From assembly GCA_009843675.1 (NCBI GenBank), contig VYCZ01000266.1, positions 4,298 through 9,487 of the forward strand: a stretch of DNA of 5,190 bases, read 5' to 3'. Positions 1 to 5,190 of this stretch are shown here, in pieces; within the stretch, counting starts at the first letter, position 1, and each line of letters starts with the position of its first letter. The position numbers were made by a program, and so were the translations under genes. The stretch comes from Gammaproteobacteria bacterium. GTDB taxonomy: Bacteria > Pseudomonadota > Gammaproteobacteria > Eutrophobiales > Eutrophobiaceae. The notes under the pieces were generated by a model that worked only from the letters and a program-made list of their open reading frames with translations, ran no database searches and was not told where the DNA came from.

Positions 1-2115
1 CATGTCGAACTGTTTGTTGGCGGCAATCAGGGCGGCGGCCAACTGCAGCGTGAAGCCGTACTTGACGTTTTCATCGCCGGTGCCGTGGATCAGCAGCAGG
101 TTGCCCTGCAGCCGGTCGGCGAAGTTCATCAGGTCGACTTCATAGTAACCCTGCGGGTTGTTCTCGTAGGAATCCATCCAGCGTTCCACGCCGTAGGCCT
201 GGTAGCGGTTCAGGTCGATGACCGGCGCGATGCTGACCGCGGTTTTGAAGTGCGGCGCGCCCTTGGTCATCAGCGCGGCTGCCAGGTAACCGCCGCCGCT
301 CCAGCCCCAGAAGCCGAGCCGGTCCGGGTCGATGTAGGGCAGGGATTTCAGGTAGTTCACGCCTTCGAGGTAATCGAGGAGGGCATATTTCCCGTAGTGC
401 CCGTAGGTCAGGTTTTTCGCCGCCTTGCCTCTCCCGGCGGTAGTGCGGTTGTCCACGGCGAAGATGATATAGCCTTGTGCGGCCATGTAGCGGTGCCAGA
501 GGTCCTGTTTCGTGTTCTGCTGCCACGGAGACGTCACCCACCTGTTGACCACAACCTGCGAACCCGCGTTGCCGTAGCCATGTCCTATGACGGGGTATTT
601 TTTTCCGGGATCGAAATCCGGCGGCTTAATCATGTAGCCGTCGATCAGTATGCCGTCACTGGTCTCCACCTTGATGAATTCCGCGCGAGGTATTGTGTAC
701 TTCTCCAGTGCCGCTGAATTGGCTGCTTCGAGCACACCGATTTCCTCTCCGTTCGCCTTGCGCAGGGTCATGCCGGGCGGTGTGTCGGCATCCGACCGGG
801 TCTCGATCACCAGCCGCCGGTCCGGCGAAAACTGCCACTCATGCCAGCCCGGCCTGTGCGTCAGCCTTTCCAGCTTCGAACCGTCGAGCTTCACCCTGTA
901 CACATGCTGATCGATGAATGAATCCTTCTTCGCGTAGAAATACAGCCAGCCCGCGCTTTCATCGAGGGCGATAAGTGAAGAGATTTCCCAGTCTCCGCCG
1001 GTCAACTGCGCTTCGTTTCCATCGTAGTCGTACAGGTAGGCATGGCGATACCCGCTTTTCTCCGAGGTCCAAACGAAGCGTTCCCGGTCCTTGAAAAACA
1101 GCAGATCATTCGTGACTTCCACCCAGGTCGTATCGGTATCCCTGACAATGGCTCCGGTTTTGCCGGTGGCGGTATCGGCAAGCAGCAGGACAAGCTCATC
1201 GTGGTCCCTGGCCTGGGTCTGGATGGCAAGCCGGCCGGATGAATTCGTCCAGTCGGCCCTGGGGATATAGTCATCGGGGTTGCCGCCGGTATCCATCCAG
1301 ACTGTCCGTCCGCTTTCCAGGTCGAACACGCCTATCCGGGTGACTGCGAGACGCTCGCCGGTGTTCGGGTATTTCAGCGGGCGGACGGTATTGTACTTGC
1401 CCAGTTCATCCACCATGTAGAATACTTTTACGCCGGTGACATCCATCCTCCAGAACGCGATCCTGTTCCCGTCAGGCGACCACGACCAGGCCTGCCCGGC
1501 GCCGAACATCCTGCTGCCGTAATCAAAATAGCCGTTGAAGATGTCGGCATTGCCATCCGTCGTGACTGCGCGGGTGTTCCTGTTGCCCAATTCGGTAACA
1601 TAGATGTTATTGTCCAGCACGTAACCCACTTGCGCGCCGTCCGGCGATAGCTGCACGTTGAGCAGGTGCGGGTTGTTTTCGGCCAGCGGCCAGAGCTCCC
1701 CGCTATCCGGCTCGTAGATGTAATAAGCTGCTTCGTTCCTGCCGTCCCAGGTAGTCGTGACCGGGCCCGCGAGCAGGATATAGCGGCGGTCTGCAGTCCA
1801 CCGGCACCGGGTCATCCCGACAGGTTCGTTCCGGTACCGGAGCGCATCCCCGGAAATGATCAAACGGGAGGCGCCGGCGGCAACGTCGTATTCATGGATA
1901 TCAAGCAGGCCGGTATCCGGGTCGGTTCTTGTGAAGGTGAAACGCTTTGAGTCGCTATGCCACTGGATGTTTTGCGGCAAACGGTTGTCAAATTCACTGC
2001 CGGCAAAAATGCTTTCCAGGGTCAACGGCAGCCTGTCCTGTCCGGCAACGCATGCCGTCCCGCTGAAAAACAGCAGGGACGCTGCCAGCGCCGGAAAAAC
2101 TCTATGGAGCGTCAT
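1..2115 (-). CDS. Secreted S9 family serine peptidase with DPP IV-type propeller (3' end cut by window)
   Basis: The reading frame is open from ATG at 2115 to the window edge (705 codons, no stop). Residues 1-25 look like a Sec signal peptide: an Arg near the start, a hydrophobic core, and a likely cut after Val-Ala-Gly before Gln26. Residues about 45-470 carry WSPDG/LSPDG-type repeats typical of the DPP IV N-terminal eight-bladed propeller. From about 490 onward there is an alpha/beta hydrolase domain with a probable oxyanion Tyr514, DNRTTAGRG at 555-563, nucleophile Ser606 in GWSGG and acid Asp681 in HGTGDENV. The catalytic His should lie about 30 residues after the Asp, just outside the window. 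The enzyme probably cleaves peptides in the periplasm or at the cell envelope. The Glu-Glu motif that defines dipeptidyl peptidase specificity is absent (residues 197-205 read FDYGSRMFG), so I do not call it DPP IV. The start overlaps the yicC stop as ATGA, with no strong ribosome site, suggesting translational coupling. Cys22 is a weak lipobox at best (Gly at -3). Confidence 0.93.
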   Translation of the reverse strand, partial: MTLHRVFPALAASLLFFSGTACVAGQDRLPLTLESIFAGSEFDNRLPQNIQWHSDSKRFTFTRTDPDTGLLDIHEYDVAAGASRLIISGDALRYRNEPVGMTRCRWTADRRYILLAGPVTTTWDGRNEAAYYIYEPDSGELWPLAENNPHLLNVQLSPDGAQVGYVLDNNIYVTELGNRNTRAVTTDGNADIFNGYFDYGSRMFGAGQAWSWSPDGNRIAFWRMDVTGVKVFYMVDELGKYNTVRPLKYPNTGERLAVTRIGVFDLESGRTVWMDTGGNPDDYIPRADWTNSSGRLAIQTQARDHDELVLLLADTATGKTGAIVRDTDTTWVEVTNDLLFFKDRERFVWTSEKSGYRHAYLYDYDGNEAQLTGGDWEISSLIALDESAGWLYFYAKKDSFIDQHVYRVKLDGSKLERLTHRPGWHEWQFSPDRRLVIETRSDADTPPGMTLRKANGEEIGVLEAANSAALEKYTIPRAEFIKVETSDGILIDGYMIKPPDFDPGKKYPVIGHGYGNAGSQVVVNRWVTSPWQQNTKQDLWHRYMAAQGYIIFAVDNRTTAGRGKAAKNLTYGHYGKYALLDYLEGVNYLKSLPYIDPDRLGFWGWSGGGYLAAALMTKGAPHFKTAVSIAPVIDLNRYQAYGVERWMDSYENNPQGYYEVDLMNFADRLQGNLLLIHGTGDENVKYGFTLQLAAALIAANKQFDM

Positions 2116-2969
2116 TCGATGTTCTGGACTTGCTCACGCATCTGTTCAATCAGCACCTTGAGTTCAATTGATGCGTTGCTGGTATCGCCGTGGGCAGACT
2201 TGGTACCCAGGGTGTTGGCCTCGCGGTTCATTTCCTGCATCAGGAAATCCAGGCGCCTGCCCATGGGTTCGGTTTCCGCCAGCACCCGCCTGACTTCGTT
2301 GATATGTGTCTCCAGGCGGTCCAGTTCCTCATCCACGTCCAGTTTCTGTGACAACAGGGCGATCTCCTGCTCCATTCGGCCGTTATCCAGTTCAATGTTG
2401 AGTTCCCGGATCCGTTCCATTTGGCGTTCGCTGAGTGCGGTAATGATTTCCGGCACCTTTGCCCGGATCTGTGTGACCTGGTCCAGGGCAAGCCCGCAAC
2501 GGTCTTCGATCATCCGGCCGGTTTTCTCTCCTTCCCGGAGCCGGTTGTCGACAATATCCTGCAGCGCCCTGTCCAGCAGGACGAGCAGGCATGCGCCGGT
2601 TTGTTCCAGGTCGGGCGTATTCTTCTCGATCACGCCGGGCCAGCGCAGGATGTCGACAGGGTTGACCGGAGCGGGGTTATCGACGGGCAGGCTGCGGGAC
2701 GCCTGGATGATTTTTTCGGTAAGCCTGGTGTTGACGGCAATATTCTCCAGGATGGAATCCGCATCGTAGCGCAGGTTGCATTCCACCTTGCCGCGCTTGA
2801 GCCTGTCCGACACGCGTTCTCTGACTCCGCTTTCCAGGACGCGCAATTCCTCGGGCAGGCGGATTGAAATATCCAGGTAGCGGTGGTTTACCGTGCGGAT
2901 TTCCCACACCGCATGGCCCCATTCTCCGGAGTCCTCCAGCCGGGCAAAAGCGGTCATGCTGGAAACCAT
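2112..2969 (-). CDS. yicC: YicC family protein (YicC-like N domain plus DUF1732), probable endoribonuclease
   Basis: This 285-residue protein matches E. coli YicC (287 aa) from end to end as I recall it. Shared landmarks are SMTAFAR near the start, GEWG at 15-18, RSVN/RTVN-type residues at 25-28, RGKVEC at 59-64, NPVDILRWPGV at 103-113, DVDEELDRLE at 211-220, GRRLDFLMQE at 237-246 and the C-terminal ELKVLIEQMREQVQNIE. The start at 2969 is chosen because a GGAGGAG site lies 7 bases upstream and the protein then begins like its homologues. A longer frame from 3017 would run through the promoter. Members of this family (E. coli YicC, B. subtilis YloC) have been reported to act as endoribonucleases or in small-RNA turnover in the cytoplasm. 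That role is carried over by family, not read from active-site residues. The stop TGA overlaps the start of the S9 peptidase gene. It is transcribed divergently from rdgB. Confidence 0.95.
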   Translation of the reverse strand: MVSSMTAFARLEDSGEWGHAVWEIRTVNHRYLDISIRLPEELRVLESGVRERVSDRLKRGKVECNLRYDADSILENIAVNTRLTEKIIQASRSLPVDNPAPVNPVDILRWPGVIEKNTPDLEQTGACLLVLLDRALQDIVDNRLREGEKTGRMIEDRCGLALDQVTQIRAKVPEIITALSERQMERIRELNIELDNGRMEQEIALLSQKLDVDEELDRLETHINEVRRVLAETEPMGRRLDFLMQEMNREANTLGTKSAHGDTSNASIELKVLIEQMREQVQNIE

Positions 2970-2976
2970 TCCGGTT

Positions 2977-2983
2977 CTCCTCC
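2977..2983 (-). promoter_or_regulatory. Strong Shine-Dalgarno that sets the yicC start
   Basis: On the minus strand this reads GGAGGAG, a near-perfect anti-16S match, followed by a 7-base spacer (AACCGGA) and the ATG at 2969. It decides between this start and the longer in-frame ATG at 3017. Confidence 0.85.
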
Positions 2984-3007
2984 AGTGGCGGCTTAAAAAG
3001 AGGCGCC

Positions 3008-3035
3008 ATAATACCATGTTTGAACGGAATGACGA
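3008..3035 (-). promoter_or_regulatory. Candidate sigma70-type promoter for yicC and the S9 peptidase gene
   Basis: On the minus strand, TATTAT (3013-3008) fits a -10 box (5 of 6). TCGTCA (3035-3030) fits a -35 box at 4 of 6, with a 16-base spacer. Transcription would begin near 3001, giving a leader of about 30 bases that contains the GGAGGAG site. It is a match by eye only. The position between divergent genes supports it, but no expression evidence is available. Confidence 0.4.
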
Positions 3036-3060
3036 ACAGGCGCGAGTATGACGATCCGGT

Positions 3061-3066
3061 TATAAT
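3061..3066 (+). promoter_or_regulatory. TATAAT box, candidate -10 element for rdgB-adaptor-permease
   Basis: A perfect TATAAT lies 29 bases before the rdgB ATG, which would give a leader of only about 23 bases. No good -35 hexamer sits 16-19 bases upstream (the sequence there is around AGGCGC), and there is no TG extension before the box. If used, the promoter may be weak or need an activator. Confidence 0.4.
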
Positions 3067-3095
3067 GACTGTTCCATCTCTACGCCCGTGATGAC

Positions 3096-3704
3096 ATGAA
3101 AAGGGAAATCGTGGTAGCCAGCGCCAATCCGGGAAAACTGCGGGAGTTTTCCCAGTTGTTTTCCGGCTGGCAAATCCGTATTCTGCCGCAATCTGAGTTC
3201 GCGGTGCCTGCCGTTGCGGAAACCGGAACGAGTTTTACGGAAAACGCGCTGCTGAAAGCCCGCCACGGCGCGCGCCATGCGCGCCGGCCCGTCATTGCCG
3301 ATGATTCCGGTATTGAAGTGGACGTGTTGAACGGCGAGCCGGGAATTTACTCGGCGCGCTATGCCGGTGAAGGCGCCACGGACGCTGAAAATCTGGCTTT
3401 GTTACTGCGCAATATCGAGTCGACAGGTACCCGGCAACCTGCAGCCAGGTTCCGTTGTGTGATCGCTTATGTGCGCGACGCCGACGACTCCGAACCCCTG
3501 GTCGCGCAGGGGGTCTGGGAAGGGTATATCGCCGATAAACCGGCGGGGAATAACGGGTTCGGGTATGATCCGGTATTCCATGTGCCGGGTCACGGCTGCA
3601 CCTCGGCTGAGTTGCCGCCGCCGGTCAAGAATGCCGTCAGTCACAGGGGAAAGGCCCTGCGCAACCTGGTCGAGTTGATGAAAGAGGCAAAAGCGCTTGA
3701 ATAA
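3096..3704 (+). CDS. rdgB: RdgB/HAM1 family non-canonical purine NTP pyrophosphatase
   Basis: The product (202 aa; E. coli RdgB is 197) is a cytoplasmic enzyme of the Ham1 family. The family hydrolyses dITP, ITP and XTP to the monophosphate plus pyrophosphate, keeping deaminated purines out of DNA and RNA. Family motifs are all present: the phosphate-binding SANPGK at 9-14, ETGTSFTENALLKARH at 42-57, IADDSG at 67-72 with Asp70 matching the E. coli catalytic Asp69, PGIYSARYAG at 82-91, the base-recognition FGYDP at 155-159 and SHRG at 182-185. No residue known to be key is missing. The ATG at 3096 is the only start that places the N-terminal strand normally, yet no Shine-Dalgarno precedes it. 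The last 8 bases overlap the next gene, so the adaptor is probably translated in coupling with rdgB. The gene lies divergent to yicC, where rph is found in E. coli. Confidence 0.97.
   Translation: MKREIVVASANPGKLREFSQLFSGWQIRILPQSEFAVPAVAETGTSFTENALLKARHGARHARRPVIADDSGIEVDVLNGEPGIYSARYAGEGATDAENLALLLRNIESTGTRQPAARFRCVIAYVRDADDSEPLVAQGVWEGYIADKPAGNNGFGYDPVFHVPGHGCTSAELPPPVKNAVSHRGKALRNLVELMKEAKALE
3266..3286 (+). repeat. Perfect 8-bp inverted repeat inside rdgB
   Basis: CGGCGCGC (3266-3273) and GCGCGCCG (3279-3286) are perfectly complementary around a 5-base loop, GCCAT. The all-GC stem lies in the codons for the Arg/His-rich stretch around residues 57-64. No T-tract follows, so it is not a terminator. 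It may simply reflect GC-rich Arg/Ala codons. Confidence 0.6.
3681..3687 (+). promoter_or_regulatory. Ribosome binding site within rdgB supporting the TTG start of the adaptor gene
   Basis: AAAGAGG lies in the last codons of rdgB, 9 bases before TTG at 3697. No ATG or GTG in the adaptor frame lies nearby that would keep the signal peptide whole; the first in-frame ATG encodes Met36. This site therefore supports the TTG start. Confidence 0.55.
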
Positions 3705-4803
3705 AACCGGATCAATTAACTGGATCGCCTGCCTGTGCGCGTTGTTGCTCGCAGCCGGCTTTGCCCGGGCACAGGAAGACCGGGCGATACCGGTCAAGGT
3801 CATGCGGCCCGTCGTCGCGCCCGTGTACGAGGAACTGCCGCTGACTGGCAGCGTGACCACGCGTCGCCAGTCCCGGCTTTCTCCTGAAGTGGCCGGACTG
3901 GTTGCAAAGCTGTACGTGGACGAGGGGGACGAAGTAAACCGGGGCGATGCCTTGCTGGAACTGGACCGGGATATTGCGGTCATCGACAGGGACAGCGCCA
4001 CCGCGCAGGTAACGGAGGCGCAGGCCAGGTTGAAGGAGTCGCTCAGGCAGCAGAACGAAGCGGCGCAACTGGTCGAGAAGAAACATATTCCGCTCACCCG
4101 GTATGAAGCCGCCCGGGCTACGGTCGCCATGGACAGCGCAGCGCTGGAACGCCTGAAAAAGGAACTGGAACGCCAGGAAGAGCTGGTCAGGCGCCATACC
4201 ATCAGCGCGCCCTTCGACGGCGTCATCACGCAGAAGATGGTGGAACAGGGCGAATGGGTCAAGATAGATACCCCGTTGTTTGAACTGACGGAGATCAACC
4301 GGCTGCGGGTGAACGTGCCCGTCCCCCAGTTTTATTTTGATGACGTGCAGTTGGGCACTCCGGTAAGGCTTACCTTCGATGCCTACCCGGACCGGGAGTT
4401 CCATGCCGGCGTCACCATGAAAGTCCCGGAAAGCAGCGAGACGGCAAGGACTTTCCCGGTCAGGATAGACCTGGACAACAGCGAACGCCTGATTGCGCCC
4501 GGCATGTCGGTGCGGGCGGTCTTCCAGCTTGGTAACGCCGGCGAAGCGGACACCCTGCTGCTGTCCCAGGACGCGCTGGTCAGGAAGCCGGACGGCAGCA
4601 AGTCGATCTGGGTCATACGGACCGATGGCGAAGGGATGAAGGCCAGCCAGGTCGCCGTGAGCACCGGCCGCGCCTACCGGGAGAACATTGAAATCACTGC
4701 CGGGGACGTGCGCGCCGGCGACCGCGTCGTGGTGCGCGGCAACGAGATCCTGCGCCCCGGCCAACTCGTGGAGATCAAGGAAGAACTGGAACTGAACCTG
4801 TAG
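3697..4803 (+). CDS. Efflux RND transporter periplasmic adaptor subunit (membrane fusion protein, HlyD/AcrA type)
   Basis: The 368-residue protein would link an inner-membrane RND pump to an outer-membrane channel. From a TTG start, residues 1-25 form a signal peptide (Lys3, hydrophobic core, Ala-Arg-Ala cut before Gln26). The usual adaptor order follows. The first lipoyl half is at about 60-90 (SPEVAGLV, then DEGDEVNRGDALLELD). An alpha-helical hairpin rich in Glu, Lys, Arg and Gln spans about 95-165. The second lipoyl half starts at ISAPFDGVI (169-177) with EQGEWV. A beta-barrel lies at about 203-280 (including APGMSVRAVF at 267-276) and a membrane-proximal domain at about 285-365. Cys12 and Cys14 lie inside the hydrophobic core and do not form a lipobox, so it appears to be a soluble periplasmic protein rather than a lipoprotein. 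It overlaps rdgB by 8 bases and ends 3 bases before the permease gene. The pump substrate cannot be told from the sequence. Confidence 0.93.
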   Translation: MNKTGSINWIACLCALLLAAGFARAQEDRAIPVKVMRPVVAPVYEELPLTGSVTTRRQSRLSPEVAGLVAKLYVDEGDEVNRGDALLELDRDIAVIDRDSATAQVTEAQARLKESLRQQNEAAQLVEKKHIPLTRYEAARATVAMDSAALERLKKELERQEELVRRHTISAPFDGVITQKMVEQGEWVKIDTPLFELTEINRLRVNVPVPQFYFDDVQLGTPVRLTFDAYPDREFHAGVTMKVPESSETARTFPVRIDLDNSERLIAPGMSVRAVFQLGNAGEADTLLLSQDALVRKPDGSKSIWVIRTDGEGMKASQVAVSTGRAYRENIEITAGDVRAGDRVVVRGNEILRPGQLVEIKEELELNL

Positions 4804-4806
4804 GGT

Positions 4807-5190
4807 ATGTTCCGGTTTGCCATAGAGAAACCGCTGATTATCGCTGTCGCGGTGCTGATCATCTGCCTGTTCGGCCTGCTGGCCATCTTCCGCGTGCCCA
4901 TCCAGATGATTCCCGACCTCGACGTCAGGGTCGTCACGGTGATTACCCAGTGGCCCGGCGCCACTCCCCAGGACGTGGAAAAGGAGATCATCATAGAGCA
5001 GGAGGAATACCTGCGGCGCATCCCCGGCCTGGAACGCATGATCTCCCAGGCCCGTACCGGGCGCGCAGAGATCGAGCTGGAATTTCCCTACGGCGTTGAA
5101 ATCAACGAAGTCCTTATCCGGGTCAACAACGCCCTGACCCAGGTGCCCGGCTACCCGGAAAACGTCGATGAGCCGCGCCTGGTCACCAGC
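4807..5190 (+). CDS. Efflux RND transporter permease subunit, AcrB-like (N-terminal 128 residues; cut by window)
   Basis: The frame is open from ATG at 4807 to the window edge. It shows the standard start of an RND pump. A short cytoplasmic start (MFRFAIEKP) precedes a first membrane helix at about 10-28. The loop PIQMIPDLD follows at 31-39, then the first porter-domain strand (VVTVITQWPGATPQDVE at 42-58), IPGLERMIS at 72-80, and an IRVNNALTQVP region at 104-114 ending in NVDEPR. RND pumps use the proton gradient to export drugs, detergents, lipids or similar compounds. A heavy-metal class is not indicated, but the membrane-helix residues that would settle this lie beyond the window. Spacing from the adaptor stop is 3 bases, with only TAGGGT as a poorly placed ribosome site, so translational coupling is likely. 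Full members of this family run to about 1,000 residues. Confidence 0.94.
   Translation, partial: MFRFAIEKPLIIAVAVLIICLFGLLAIFRVPIQMIPDLDVRVVTVITQWPGATPQDVEKEIIIEQEEYLRRIPGLERMISQARTGRAEIELEFPYGVEINEVLIRVNNALTQVPGYPENVDEPRLVTS

Noticed and set aside
85..717. 210-codon plus-strand frame antisense to the peptidase catalytic domain
   Set aside because: The minus strand here encodes the hydrolase motifs GWSGG and HGTGDENV, so this frame is a shadow.
2031..2063. Lipoprotein signal at Cys22 of the S9 peptidase
   Set aside because: The residues before Cys are Gly-Thr-Ala, and the usual Leu/Val/Ile at -3 is missing. An ordinary signal peptidase I cut a few residues later fits better.
1957..2769. 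270-codon plus-strand frame antisense to yicC and the peptidase start
   Set aside because: Its Ser/Arg-rich translation is typical of an antisense shadow. YicC on the other strand matches its family over the full length.
2970..3017. Upstream extension of yicC to an ATG at 3017
   Set aside because: It adds 16 residues absent from homologues and runs through the candidate promoter. The strong GGAGGAG site is placed for the start at 2969.
3029..3054. Direct repeat ATGACGA (3029-3035 and 3048-3054) as a regulator site
   Set aside because: Two 7-base copies 19 bases apart are easily due to chance, and the sequence matches no operator I recognise.
3655..3665. Possible terminator between rdgB and the adaptor gene
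   Set aside because: The genes overlap, and I see no stem followed by a T-tract.
3402..4298. 298-codon minus-strand frame across the rdgB/adaptor junction
   Set aside because: It is Ser-rich and low in complexity, as expected of an antisense shadow, and overlaps two well-supported genes.
3712..4764. 350-codon open frame on the minus strand, antisense to the adaptor gene
   Set aside because: It mirrors a GC-rich gene with clear family motifs. Its own translation shows no recognisable domain, and the real adaptor gene explains the region fully.

Overview
The window reads as a moderately GC-rich chromosomal segment from a Gram-negative bacterium, most likely a gammaproteobacterium. This is an inference from three things: the closeness of the YicC and RdgB proteins to their enterobacterial counterparts, the divergent yicC arrangement, and the tripartite-type efflux genes. 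The genus cannot be told from the sequence. Almost every base is coding. There is one real intergenic gap of about 126 bases (2970-3095), and two gene sets point away from it.

Left arm, minus strand: yicC (2112-2969) is followed by a secreted serine peptidase of family S9 with a DPP IV-type beta-propeller (2115 down to the left window edge). They share an ATGA stop/start overlap. The peptidase is cut by the window edge after residue 705, just before its expected catalytic histidine. It keeps a nucleophile and an acid residue. It lacks the Asp-Trp-x-Tyr-Glu-Glu segment that clamps the substrate N-terminus in true dipeptidyl peptidases IV, which is the most interesting observation here.

Right arm, plus strand: rdgB (3096-3704, non-canonical purine NTP pyrophosphatase) overlaps by 8 bases a TTG-started RND periplasmic adaptor gene (3697-4803). 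Three bases later comes the RND inner-membrane permease (4807 to the right window edge, partial). The tight packing suggests one transcript, so a nucleotide-pool cleaning enzyme would be co-expressed with an efflux pump. No outer-membrane channel gene is visible.

The central gap holds a TATAAT box facing rdgB and a plausible sigma70-like promoter plus a strong Shine-Dalgarno facing yicC. I saw no tRNA, rRNA, CRISPR array, insertion sequence, attachment site or convincing terminator. No stretch over 300 bases lacks a gene. The layout is mostly ordinary housekeeping and transport genes. I see no clear sign of a wholly new system, but the peptidase variant and the two unusual operon pairings merit checking.
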